DNA of 64,000 nucleotides. Origin: Pleurotus djamor (taxonomy: Eukaryota > Basidiomycota > Agaricomycetes > Agaricales > Pleurotaceae). Of the stretch, positions 35,739 through 46,367 are shown piece after piece. The notes under the pieces were generated by a model. It ran no database searches, had not been told where the DNA came from, and worked only from the letters and a program-made list of their open reading frames with translations. The position numbers were made by a program, and so were the translations under genes. Position 1 is the first letter of the stretch. The number at the start of each line of letters is the position of its first letter. Location of the stretch: assembly GCA_029747585.1 (NCBI GenBank), contig JAPEVF010000004.1, forward strand, positions 186,001-250,000, read 5' to 3'.

Positions 35739-35968
35739 TAATCACATTGAGCACGTACCATCCGCATAATCATAAATTTTTTGAACAAACAGGAGTAAGA
35801 ACTGACATCTCCTAACCAAGGTGGACTCCGCATCGTCTTGATCCACAAGCTCGCGTTCAATCACATCCGCACATCCGCACAGCTCTTCATAGGAGACGTG
35901 CAAGTTTGACATATAAATGAGTTAGAGATTTCAGTTGACTCCATCACTTGCCCACTCGACCTCTAGCC

Positions 35969-37193
35969 ATGTTCACCAGGCCGTTTTTCATCGCTGCTTT
36001 CGCTACCATCTCCGCGTCAGCATTCTCCTTACACTTTACTCGCCAGGTCCGAACCGTCCAACTTCATCCCAATGGCCAACTCGGGAAATGTGTCACTCTC
36101 AAGGGCACCACCGCTTCAAATGGTGTCGCCGTCGCTCTGTGAGTTGTTCTCTATCGTGAATAGGATACTCTCGTCTCATTCTTCCCATTAGCTCATCATG
36201 CAATAACTCACCCGAGCAAGCCTGGGAAATTGCGCCCGGGAGCACCAAAGTCAAACTGGCCGGTAGCAACTTTTGCTTGGACGCTGGCGAAGGTACGAGC
36301 ACCCTCATTGCCGTCATACCCCACATTCATATTCATCTTCTGCTCAGCCCCTGGGAATGGCGTTCAGATGAAAGTTTGGACGTGCTACGATAACCTTCCA
36401 GCTCAGCAATGGTATTTCACCCAAGATCGTCGCATTGCTTTGGAAAACAAAGGTGCCTAGCTCGCCCTCTCTTTTCGCCGTCGCTTACTTACCAAATCCT
36501 TCCACAGGTCTATGCCTTGATCTGCCGAGTGGTAATAACGCCGACGGCACCACTCTGCAAACATGGCAATGCACCGACCGCAATACCAACCAAATTTGGA
36601 CTATTGCCGACCCCAATACGTCCTCGTCCTCATCCTCCTCGAGCTCTTCTACTTCATCCACCTCCTCCCCACCAACTTCCACCCCCAACCCCTCAGTCAG
36701 GCTCCACCCTAACGGCAACAACAACAAATGCGTTGATGTCAAGGGCGATATCAGGGCGAATGGTACCCCTGTTCAAATGTAAGCCGACCATCATTCGTCC
36801 TCTGGAAGCTGCTGACGTTCTTTCCATCAGTTACGATTGCAATGGTTCTGGCGCTCAGAACTGGTCTGTCAAGAAGGGAAGTACGAAAGTCCAACTGACT
36901 GGTACCAACTTCTGCTTGGACGCTGGAACAAGTAAGCAATCCTTTCCTTGTGAGAACAATCCCGTCCGCTCATGTGTACTCGCATAGACCCCGCTAGTGG
37001 AGTTGGCATGAAGATTTGGACTTGCTACGACAATCTCCCCGCCCAGCAGTGGTACTACACGAACGACAATCGCGTTGCTGTGGAAGGGAAAGGTCAATGC
37101 CTCGACTTGACCAGCGGCAGCCTGAACAACGGGAATCAAGTCCAGACTTGGCAATGCACGGATGGTAATACCCACCAAGTTTGGACTACTTAA
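35969..37193 (+). CDS. Secreted protein with two ricin-B-type beta-trefoil lectin domains
   Basis: Putative carbohydrate-binding secreted protein. There is no catalytic chain, so this is a lectin-fold protein only. ATG at 35969, signal peptide MFTRPFFIAAFATISASAFS. Two homologous halves follow. Half one: VQLHPNGQLGKCVTLKG, EQAWEIAPGSTKVKLAGSNF, CYDNLPAQQWYFT, LCLDLPSGNNADGTT, NQIWTI. Half two repeats it: VRLHPNGNNNKCVDVKG, AQNWSVKKGSTKVQLTGTNF, CYDNLPAQQWYYT, QCLDLTSG, HQVWTT. Six QxW motifs in all, three per trefoil. The halves are joined by a Ser/Thr/Pro linker of about 30 residues (36615-36690) containing a run of Ser. Equivalent intron positions in both halves show duplication of the whole domain with its introns. 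Stop TAA at 37191-37193. Confidence 0.9.
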
Positions 37194-37500
37194 AATTGCG
37201 GATGGGAGCACTGCGAAGAAATGTAATATCATCGGATACTCTTTCTCGGACACTTTTTCTTTACGAGCATTGTACTTCTCCTACCATTAAATGGACACTT
37301 CTGCCTTTGCTTGAAATTACTTTTGTATCATCATCATCGCGCTCGCTAACTACCCTTGAACAGTGTAGACAGTTGGGTTTACCGCCAATCGGATGAAACT
37401 GGGGTTAGTCCACCTTCTCAAGGAATTCAGGGGATTTCCAAGGTCAGGGGCAGTTCCTTTGTTGCTGATTGACGAAGTCACCTGTATCTTGGACTTGGAC

Positions 37501-38157
37501 ATGTCTACATCACTACTCATCGGAGGATTCGCGCTGGGCGTGCTTCCCCTCATTGATGCTTTCCCACTATTCAGTATTCCCCGGCAAAATGTGAGTTATC
37601 AGTCCTCGAACCGGGATCTCTCTGAACAGGTTCTATAGACCGCTTCCGAGTTGACTCGCCGTGGCTCCCAATATCCATCAAGCTATAATGCTATCTACAA
37701 CATTGATGATCCTAGCAGCATCTCCACGGACTCGCGCAATACGGGCATCGCCCTGATTTTCTTTTTGCTCTTCTGCGCATCACTGGTTGGATTGTGTTTT
37801 TACTGGAAGATATTACGCCGCTGGACTTCGACGCGACTGCAACCCCGCTCAGAAACGACACCTTCGTCGACTGTGAACTCGGAGGACTCAGGGCCAGGAT
37901 TCGGCTTCGACGGGCTTAGCAGATACAAGCGAAATGAGATCAGGAGGAAAGATAGCGATACTTCGACAACTTTCATCAACGCACGCCTCCCGATCTTCAA
38001 CTTGAAGCTCCCCAGGAAACCACCAAAGCTACGCCTCAGCCATGCTACCCCTCTTTCGCCCCTTTCGATATCACGAAACCAGTCCAAGGCGAGGTCGCAG
38101 GAAAGCGATGTCGTGAAGTATGGTGGTTCTGTTTTTGTCGTAGAAGGAGGCTCGTGA
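37501..38157 (+). CDS. Small single-pass membrane protein with signal peptide, unknown function
   Basis: ATG at 37501 gives a good signal peptide (MSTSLLIGGFALGVLPLIDA). One 48-bp intron (37591-37638, GTGAGT...TATAG) joins FSIPRQN to TASELTRRGSQYP. The ~45-residue ectodomain is followed by a transmembrane helix TGIALIFFLLFCASLVGLCF and a basic cytosolic tail of ~120 residues rich in Ser, Arg and Lys (RRWTSTRLQPRSE, NLKLPRKPPKLRL). Total about 202 residues, type I topology. The frame is open upstream to an ATG at 37393, which would bury the signal sequence. I did not recognise a family. Stop TGA at 38155-38157. Confidence 0.65.
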
Positions 38158-38550
38158 ATATGGAAAATCTTTGTGATATATTTTTTGTGATTGTCGGGCA
38201 AGCATGTATGATTATTGCATTCCGACATGATGACAGCCACAATTCCCATATAAGGAAGTCGAAGTGAGGGATTACCCTCAGGGCGCTAAACAGCTGCTCT
38301 GCTTGAGCAACATATATCTGGCCAAACCAATTTATCTTCCCCCCGGCCTCTCCCTCTTTCCCCGCCTCCCTTCTCCATCTGTCGTCCGTGGCCGCCGTCG
38401 TCGCTGCGCACAGCGAGCTCGCCGCAACTTGGATATTGTTCCTTCCGCTTCCCCGCCATTCATCCCTCGGTTCATCTTGAGGGTCACACTGTTGACGACG
38501 CGACACGACCTTCATTACTTCAATAGATCCACAAGTGATATTAATCTTCA
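38158..38550. promoter_or_regulatory. CT-rich promoter of the Ste20-type kinase
   Basis: 393 bp. A strong pyrimidine tract (about 38336-38390, mostly C and T) lies about 165 bp before the kinase ATG, a common feature of highly used fungal promoters. No coding sequence. Confidence 0.45.
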
Positions 38551-40727
38551 ATGGTGAGCTCGAATACGCCTAGTGTGGCCTGTTGATTGCCATTGATCTC
38601 GTACGCGGCAACGATTAGGACCATCATCAAGACCCAGAGGACCTCTACGTCAGGCAGAATAGAATAGGTCAGTGGATCTGCTGTTAAACATCAGCTCCGA
38701 CTGCTGAAGCATTGAACTTCGTAGGAAAGGGATCGTTCGGAGAGGTTTATAAAGGGTAGGTAATTATCTTTCAGTCGCACGACCAGCGATCCCTTGAACG
38801 GCCTCTAGCTATGACAAACGAACTCAGAAAACAGTTGCCATCAAGATAATAGACTTGGAGAGCGCGGAGGATGAAATAGAGGATATTCAGCAGGAAATAC
38901 AGATCTTGTCTCAGCTAGATTCTCCACATGTCACCAAGTGCGTCCAATCAGTGCTATTCATCTCAGTTCCGTGCGATATCTATGCCAACCCAGATACCAC
39001 GGCTCATTTCTGAAGGGATCCAACCTATGGATAGTCATGGAGTGAGTCCCCCCTGCTCCATCGATTGTATTGGTCTACTTCATGAGTGTTTCACGAGCAG
39101 GTATTGCTCTGGTGGTTCATGCTCCGATCTGGTGAGTTCTTGCGTTTTTCGACATCAAGCACAGCTTATAAATGAAATATAGATGAAGCCCGGGGTTTTC
39201 AGAGAAGAGTATATTGCCATCATCGTTCGTGAACTATTACGAGGACTGGAATATCTACACTCTGAAGGCAAGCTGCACAGAGACATAAAAGGTACTTGTA
39301 TTTCCCAAACTTTGTGCGCCTGTTCTTTTCACCTATCCCATCTTAGCTGCCAACATTTTGCTCTCGGCGGGAGGTGAAGTGAAACTTGCAGACTTCGGAG
39401 TGTCTGGTCAACTTTCGGGTACACTTTCGGCGAAGAAGAATACATTCGTCGGCACCCCATATTGGATGTCTCCCGAGGTCATCAAGCAGAGTGGATATGA
39501 CCATAAAGCAGATATTTGGAGCTTAGGCATCACCGCCATTGAACTCGCAAAGGGAGAACCGCCTTACGCAGAGCTACATCCCATGAAGGTACGCCGATGT
39601 ATCGTCATGAACCTTTCTACTAGATACGAAACGTATGCCAGGTCCTTTTCCTTATCCCTAAAAACCCTCCGCCAACTCTGGAAGGCAATTTCTCCAAACC
39701 CTTCCGTGAGTTCGTATCTTACTGCCTCCAACGCGACCCAAGAGACGTTAGTGTCCCCTGCAACCCCTGCCAACGCATGTCTTACTCACTCCAATACCCA
39801 GCGTCCTTCCGCACGCGAGCTGCTCAAGCATAAGTTCGTTCGAATGGCAAAGAAGACTAGCTACCTCACGGAACTCATCGAGCGCCACGAACGGTGGCGT
39901 GCCGAAGGCGGAGAACGTCTAGAGGAAGAGGAGAGAGACAACGTTTCGGACCTGTATGACCCCTTCATTTGTCATTCTATCTCACTTCTTATTCCCCTTC
40001 AGGCCGGAGTCAGGCGACCCAGACGACCTCTGGGATTTTGGTACTGTTCGCCATATCAGTCGGCCTGGTACTATCGGCCGCAACAACATCCAGGTGTCTG
40101 GGCCTCCCCTCACTTGGGAGAATAATGGCGCCAATCGGACAGGTTCTGACGGATCGACTGATAGTTCTATGACGCGACGACCGGGCTCTTCATCCAGTAC
40201 CAAGTACTCTTCGTCTCTAGCGTCGAAGGGTGACCTTCCTCCCCTGCCGTCACCCACGAGGCCAAAATCGGATAACCAAGCTACCGTCCGTCATAACTCG
40301 GCCCCCAACTCAGCCAACGCTACCATGGACGCTGGGAATCGCTCAGTGCAACGCGAGGTAACCAATCCTTACGATGACTATGATGATCAGTTCGACGATG
40401 GATATCCCGAAGAACGACATCCTAACTCGATTCACCAACAAATGACCAATTTGCATGTTGAGGACGATGACCTTCCAGACACGACGATGTTGGACTCTGT
40501 CATTCTTCCCGCCATCGCCTCAGTATGTCATATCTATCCGACACGATAGGATGTTGATTCTTTATGGTCTCTAGCTATTCCCCAGAGTTTCATCTCAAGA
40601 AGCTAGGGTAGCTCTCAGCGCCCTTCAACGAGCTTTCACTGAAGCCGAGCGTATTATCCCTGGTGTAACACTTGAGCTTGTCAACGAGATCGTTGATTCC
40701 GTTGAGCACGTCGAAGATGGTCCGTGA
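38551..40727 (+). CDS. GCK-III-type Ste20 serine/threonine kinase (MST3/4, Sid1/Kic1/Don3-like)
   Basis: Germinal-centre-kinase family protein kinase acting in polarity and septation signalling (family knowledge). The first exon is only the ATG at 38551-38553. A 65-bp intron follows and exon 2 starts at 38619 with [20 protein letters not shown]. Kinase motifs in order: [11 protein letters not shown] (P-loop), VAIKIIDLE (Lys), [88 protein letters not shown]. Several tiny exons lie at 38690-39180. The C-terminal half is Ser/Pro-rich ([31 protein letters not shown]) and ends in a helical module LNEIV-like [20 protein letters not shown], stop TGA 40725-40727. The kinase domain is N-terminal, unlike PAK-type Ste20. 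Confidence 0.92.
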
Positions 40728-41354
40728 TCTAACCGTTCATCGCTCCCAACGAACAGACCCTCCCTCGATAAATTGCTTATCGCTTATCTTTAATGTCATG
40801 GTGTAGCATGCTCATATTTTTTCTGTTTTCTTCCATATCAAATCGTCTTTTTCTTGGACTGAGCATTCAATGCATTCCATCGAATTTTTTTCCATGTTTC
40901 ATACACCCCATAATATCCTTTTCAGTCTTTGTATTTCGACATTTCCTCACCATCGCTATCAATCGCTCTTTACTTGTATTATGTTGGTATCAATATGATG
41001 TGTATGCAATCCATGTAATTGACCGTCCAATTGCAGGGCTTTGAGCTGGCAGTCCCTTCTCACCGCAACAGGAGGCACAGGAGCCTTCGAGCCCCAAATT
41101 CGACCTTCAGGCGTGCATTCGGAGGTCAAGGAAGACAGCGTTGATCCGTCTCTAAGTACAGAAACACGGTATGACAACATGTGACAGGCAGAATTATGCG
41201 AAAGATCGAGTGGTTATACAAAAACGAAGGCGAAAACGAAAACATGATGCGACCCAAGATTGAATGCGAAAGAGAAGGGGCCGCGTTATTTAAAGCGTTA
41301 TACGTCGTGGGCGCGACTACCCACAATCGTCAAATTCATGAAGACGGAGATCAT
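40728..41354. other. Convergent intergenic region, T-rich
   Basis: About 630 bp between the kinase stop and the metal transporter stop. The left 250 bp are strongly T-rich on the plus strand, as expected of 3' UTR/polyadenylation sequence. No gene recognised. Confidence 0.4.
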
Positions 41355-43301
41355 TCACTTCCGGTGTTCCTGTATCAAATAGAAGCAGCGTCGGCGGAAA
41401 AGTGCAAAGCGGACATAGAGAGGACATACGGGATAATGTGTTGCTTCGTAGTCAACATGTACAAACGCTCGTTCGACGTTTGGAAGTGTTTCCAATTTGT
41501 CTTGAAGTTCTTGGCTCAAATCGTGAGCTTTCCATAGAGGTGTTGTGGCGTCCATGACGATGTCCACTTCGACAAAGTAGTCCTAGAAGGATAAGGGAAG
41601 TGAATACATCTTTCCGAGAGAGCTGCAAACTACATATTCACCGGTCCACTCTGCGATGGAAGAGATATTAGAGAATTTCATGCTGGAACGAAGTAGAATA
41701 TGAGGCTTACATGATAGGCTCGTACGGTATCCACCTGTGTGATTTCTTCACTGAAAGTGGCCACTTTGTAGATGAGAAGTTGGAGAAACTCGTGCGGCGC
41801 GGATTTGCCTGCTAGCAAACCGAACTGTCCGTGGATGGTGATAATCCAGGAAATGATCACGCCAAGGGCAATCTGGGTGTGTGTTAGTGGAGGAGAACAT
41901 AATGATTTGGTAGTGGGACTGACTATGACGGCACCCATGGGGTCGAGATCTGGGATACGTCAGAATCCTTGTTTGACAAAAGGATAGAAAGCACAAACAC
42001 CACTGTAGCTTGCTCCCTCCGGTCGACATGAGGATACCTAAAGCGTTCCAGAGTCAAAAATGAGAAATTCAGGTATTATAAGGCCACCCACCGAAACTGT
42101 TGATGAAGAGGTCATTACGGTGGTCCTCCCAAAGCACCCGCACCTGACTGGAGCTCTTCCGCAGGGACAAACAGTACAGGAACAGAAGGAACTTGACGCC
42201 TGAAAGTCAGTTAATTCAAGTTCGGACTACGACTGCAGATATGAGAGGATCACCTAGAGCTGCTGCGACAGCGATGATCGAAGGAACGTGAAATTCCTTG
42301 AGAGCATCGCCTTGTTTGGTGATCAGTGTCCGTGCCGACTCCACGATCACTATGACATTGACACAAGACATGCTATTTGTGGAACGCTTGAGAGATGGAA
42401 TGTTGGATGGGATGGTAGGCCTTACAGAGAACCTTGGGAGCGGGTGTCGGCATCAATGATCAAGAGATGAAAATCTCGGGTGACATACCGTATACAATGT
42501 TTCCTATGGTTTCCAGCCGCGCGCCACCCACAGGCCATCGGTCGACATCCAGTTTTCCAGCTTTGCTATGAAGGAAGAAGAGCAGTACGTTGCTCCCAAT
42601 GTCGAATATAGAGTCGATACCCGTCGCGAGAAGTGATAGTGACAACGACGATATAGCGGCGTACACTGGGATGTGGTCAAGTCAGAACGACAAGTGCGGT
42701 CTCTGAACGTGAACTGCAGATTACTTTGCAGGACGCATAGTGTGAGATTGGCGATGAGACTGGCGTAAACGGCAATTTTTACCTTTTCAATCGCGAGGTC
42801 AGACATACCGTTCGTGGGAGACAGGACAAGTGCTCACAGGTAGGCGGGTAGCCTCTTCCTCCAGCTTGGCCTCTTCTGTATGGGCTTCCATGGGCTTGAG
42901 CAAAGCACCGATCAGCTATTGAAAGTCATGAGTCCTCGAAGTCGATCATCCGTGGCGTTGGTTATCGGTGCGCACCGTATTTTGTCGTCGTTGAAACTTG
43001 GCCACTTTCTTGCCCTTCCGCCGCCTACGAAGAGCCTTGAGTTGGTCTGGTGAGGTGTAGCCATCTCTTAGGGAGAACGGATCGGCTGGGAGGATGGAGG
43101 TGGAGTCCAAGCCCTGTTCAATATCCACATTGGTGGTAGTGAGACTCGGATCGGCCAGTACCACTGTCTCGGAGGCCTAAGAGATTTCAGGGTAGCTTCA
43201 ACGACCAACGTCGACGAGCAAGAAAAAAAATTGACCTGAAGGTCGACGCTGAAAGCGGATTTCGACGACGACGAATGCAAGTCCCCGTCACCTTGCTGCA
43301 T
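41355..43301 (-). CDS. Cation diffusion facilitator (CDF), DxxxD type, probably Mn/Fe
   Basis: Membrane antiporter moving divalent metal out of the cytosol. ATG at 43301 (MQQGDGDLHSSSS). The long N-terminal cytosolic region includes YTSPDQLKALRRRRKGKKVA. The membrane domain has SLSLLATGIDSIFDIGSNVL (metal site DxxxD, D-S-I-F-D), WPVGGARLETIGNIVYG, VNVIVIVESARTLI and EDHRNDLFINSFG (second site DHRND). Next is DPMGAVI with IALGVIISWIITIHGQFGLL. The C-terminal cytosolic domain reads VEVDIVMDATTPLWKAHDLS, LPNVERAFVHVDYEATHYP, stop at 41355. DxxxD at both intramembrane sites points to Mn (or Fe) instead of Zn, where HxxxD is usual. At least eight exons. The last ~30 residues after THYP look non-family and may reflect an unrecognised intron. 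Confidence 0.9.
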
Positions 43302-44911
43302 GGATAGGCCTAATAGTCGTGGGCACGCAAATGTCGCTGTAGAAAAGGTGTAGCCGAACAGATGGGAAACCCAACGTAGTGGGAACCGGTATCAGCCCAA
43401 TCTCACGGCCCAAAGTCTCGTTTCCTTTCAATCCACAGTCTTGGTTGGCCACGCGATCTTCAACCAAGCGACCGATTCGATGGTTTTCTGTCAAAACTAA
43501 TCTCAGTTGGTTAGCCGGGTGCTTGACACAAGTACTTCCTGTGTTCCATTCGCTTACCCTCCTTTGAAATCGACTAGTACACCAACTTTCCCAGATATTG
43601 TCTGGCTTTGGGGCGAGTTGTTTCTGGCAGTGATCGGGGTTTGTGCCAACCTGACACGGGACCACGGGTTCGGGAATCCCTTATCTTATCCATCTTATCG
43701 CCGACCACGTGGGCGAATCCTCCCTCCACTCGATGGTAGCCGGTCTGACTCTGAGAACTCAGAATTTCTCAGTCCTTCAAGCTTCAAGCTTCAAGCTTCA
43801 TGTCCACCGAACACCACAAACATATTCTGACCCTCGGGCCCTTGGTTTTCGTGTTTGTCTTCCTGGTGTAAGAAACCCGAAATGTTGTCACTCCTTACTT
43901 GCTCTGATGAATTCATTTCAGGATTTGTGCGGCCTTGTGGTGTTTGCTTTCATCCTGCCTTGGAGGTCCTATCCTGGCCGCGTTCTCCGACCTGTGGGAG
44001 TATCTACGTCTTAGCTCTCGTCGATCTAGCGGCTATACTTTAATGACGAGACAAAGGAGGATAATGGGAGAAGAACAGGCATGGGAAATGGAAAGCAGGG
44101 GAAGAAGATGACACCAGGTGTACGCCAGCTAGCTCCCACTCGAGCACTCACAGGTCTTGCTCATTAAAAAAAGCCTGTGCTTCTCTGTCTCATGCCCGTT
44201 CGTTATCCGATAAGATAGTACACGTCGATGGTCTCCATCATTCCATCTAGACAGTCGACATCTTCGCCATCTCATACACACGCGTTCGAGCCCTCCCACT
44301 CCCCGAATCGATGCCTCCAATATGACATCTCGTGGGGACTATGCCCGTAAAAGCCCTCGCCCCTCTTCGGATAAACGTATGCCGTGATGAAGCTACAGGT
44401 ATCGACCTTGCCCGGTGACCTTCTGTTGTTTCATTGAACCGGCCTTTTCAAGCCATCGACGACCCGACGCCATCCCGCTTCCTCGACCCCGTAGTTCTGG
44501 GTACTATGTGCAGGGGCGTAGAGACGGGCGCCGTAAATGCCTCATGAGCGAAGTAAAACTATGAGTCGCGTCAATGATTCCCCTCCAGATGCACTGGAAC
44601 TTCGAAAGAACGGGCGAGGAGAAACATTCTCCACGCTGCAGGCCCTTCATGCACATGCGGAGCTAATCATGTTCCATTCCTTCCGATGCCCATTTGTAGA
44701 CTTTGAAAGTCAAGACGCCAGTTTCGCGACCCTCCAATTATGACACCTGGCATGAATTGATTCTTACCTTCCGCATCGTCCGTCGGGACCCTTACTTATA
44801 CTTGCTTTGCTATATAGACGGATATAAAACTAGTTGATCAACAAGTCGACTTCACTGCTTCTGTTTTTACTTCACCACATTCCTTAATCAAGACGGTCCT
44901 TACTGTTTAAT
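43302..44911. other. 1.6-kb stretch without a recognisable gene; short heptamer repeat
   Basis: Lies between the CDF ATG and the first secreted protein. ORFs on both strands are short, lack family features and lack splice logic. It contains a heptamer microsatellite, CTTCAAG repeated about 3.7 times at 43775-43800. The right end is the promoter of the secreted protein, with TATA-like GATATAAAAC at 44821-44830, about 85 bp before the ATG. Confidence 0.45.
44809..44830 (+). promoter_or_regulatory. TATA region shared with the next secreted-protein gene
   Basis: GCTATATAGACGGAT followed by ATAAAAC, about 85-100 bp upstream of the ATG at 44912. The promoter of the gene at 46368 contains GCTATATAGAAGGAT (46203-46217), 14 of 15 bases identical. 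Confidence 0.45.
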
Positions 44912-45665
44912 ATGCATTTCTCATTGCTCATCGTTACTTTTCTCTCCATCTTTTCTTCGCCTTGCCTCAGTGTCCCACTTCCTCAGGCCATGGGGCGGCC
45001 AGATGCTCTCTTATCAGCCATCCAGCTAGAGAACAGACACTGTGAGTCTCTTCAACTCTTTTCGCCCTGTTTTCTCAGCTTATGCTGGTCATGCAGCCCA
45101 TACCCTTGAAAAACGATTCCTATTCAGCCTACTGGGTGGTATACTCAGCGCGGTTCCTATCGTTGGCCCTTTACTTGGGACACCCTTGATAATGATAGAC
45201 GAAGCCATCGCTAAAGCCATCAACAAGAAAAAGGAGGCTTCGCAAGAAGCAGCCGCAGCGATGGATGAAGCGGTTGATGAAATCGCCAGTTTGGAGGCAT
45301 TGGTCGCTGCTGGGGAAGTGGCTACTTCCTTAGCACCCGAAGTGGATGATGCATCTCCATCGCCTTATGCTCCTCTTCGAGCTGCACTTCCCTCGACGTA
45401 TGCTACTCGAGCTTCGAGCAGTGACGTCGCGACTCCGTCCGTTCAAGCCGTATACGCAAATTCAGTCGGCGCCCCGACCCACGTTAAGGCTGCGTATGCA
45501 TCGAGCTCATCGGCTCCATGCTCGCAAGATTCGAATGTCCCTTCGACGACTTATTATCTCCCTCCGGCCCTAAGTTATCCCACTGCTCAACCCACCACCT
45601 CGCCCATCCTACCCTCCTCGCACATTCCTACCATTCCTTCCGTCAAAACAACATCCATTTGTTGA
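44912..45665 (+). CDS. Secreted protein with KR processing site, hydrophobic Gly/Leu segment and Tyr-Ala repeats
   Basis: Unknown function. ATG at 44912, signal peptide MHFSLLIVTFLSIFSSPCLS. One 55-bp intron (45042-45096) joins LENRH to SHTLEKR, and an in-frame alternative acceptor 18 nt earlier (after CAG at about 45076-45078) would add six residues including YAGH. LEKR at about residues 47-50 is a Kex2-type dibasic site. It is followed by FLFSLLGGILSAVPIVGPLL, then an acidic/Ala-rich helix (KKKEASQEAAAAMDEAVDEI), then a Ser/Pro/Thr-rich tail in which Tyr-Ala recurs (PYAPL, TYATR, VYANS, AYASS). Two tail Cys residues (APCSQD, TSIC at the very end). 232 residues, stop TGA 45663-45665. The hydrophobic segment resembles that of the next gene. 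Confidence 0.7.
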
Positions 45666-46367
45666 GGGCCACTTCGGTTCTTGCCCTCCGACTTCGATCT
45701 TGACTTCGTGCTTCCATAAAAACGCACCCTCTACATGCCAATTCTTTCTTCGTTCCTATTCGATCAGATCACACGCCATTCGTACGCGAATTCGAGAGAA
45801 TTATTCTTCGCTCCGATTGTACAATATCACCGAGTACCCGGTCTTCCTCTGCCTCACATGATACATCTACCATATGTACTATAACTTTTCCTTTCGGCAT
45901 TGTATACTCCGTTCGCCGACTTGTAACACCACCCCTTCCCTTTCTTCTGTGTATATCTAGATCCGCTTGTACCATTTTTTGCCTCTTCTGTGTAATACTA
46001 GAGAGATGTACAATATTTTCTCCTTCATTCTTGNAGATTATCACTGCCTTGTACCAACAGTCTTGTGTATTACTAGAGATATGTACAGTACTTCACTTCG
46101 TATTCATGACTTTGCCTGAGCGCGTCTTCCCATATCAGGCAATTTTCTTGCCAAATCGAGCGAGTCTATCTAGACTTTGGCCGTGTTGTGGTCGACATCC
46201 GCGCTATATAGAAGGATCCGGCTTTGGGCAGCGCGTTTTCCATCCCTTCTTTCTTCCGCCCCGCCCACACCTATCCCACACAGCCTATTTTTCACGAATT
46301 TCACGCCTTTCTTTTGGGACGATACCACAAATNTAATACAACTTCAAACTACACAAACACNTCTATT
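45666..46367. promoter_or_regulatory. Intergenic region with three related direct repeats
   Basis: 700 bp between two secreted-protein genes. Three degenerate direct copies of a unit around CTTCTGTGTATA-CTAGAGA occur near 45944-45961, 45984-46005 and 46062-46081. The last two extend to CTTGTACC upstream and ATGTACA downstream. A TATA-like GCTATATAGAAGGAT lies at 46203-46217. One N at 46034. Confidence 0.5.

Noticed and set aside
35969..37193. Lectin gene as part of a two-chain ribosome-inactivating protein
   Set aside because: Only beta-trefoil lectin domains are present; there is no catalytic chain.
37393..37500. Upstream in-frame ATG of the small membrane protein
   Set aside because: Starting there places the signal peptide 36 residues inside the protein; the ATG at 37501 is more sensible.
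43288..43665. 125-codon ORF on the minus strand upstream of the CDF gene
   Set aside because: Composition is not coding-like, no family features, and it overlaps the CDF start region in another frame.
43775..43800. CTTCAAG heptamer repeat as a possible CRISPR or regulatory array
   Set aside because: Under four units without spacers; an ordinary microsatellite in a eukaryotic genome.
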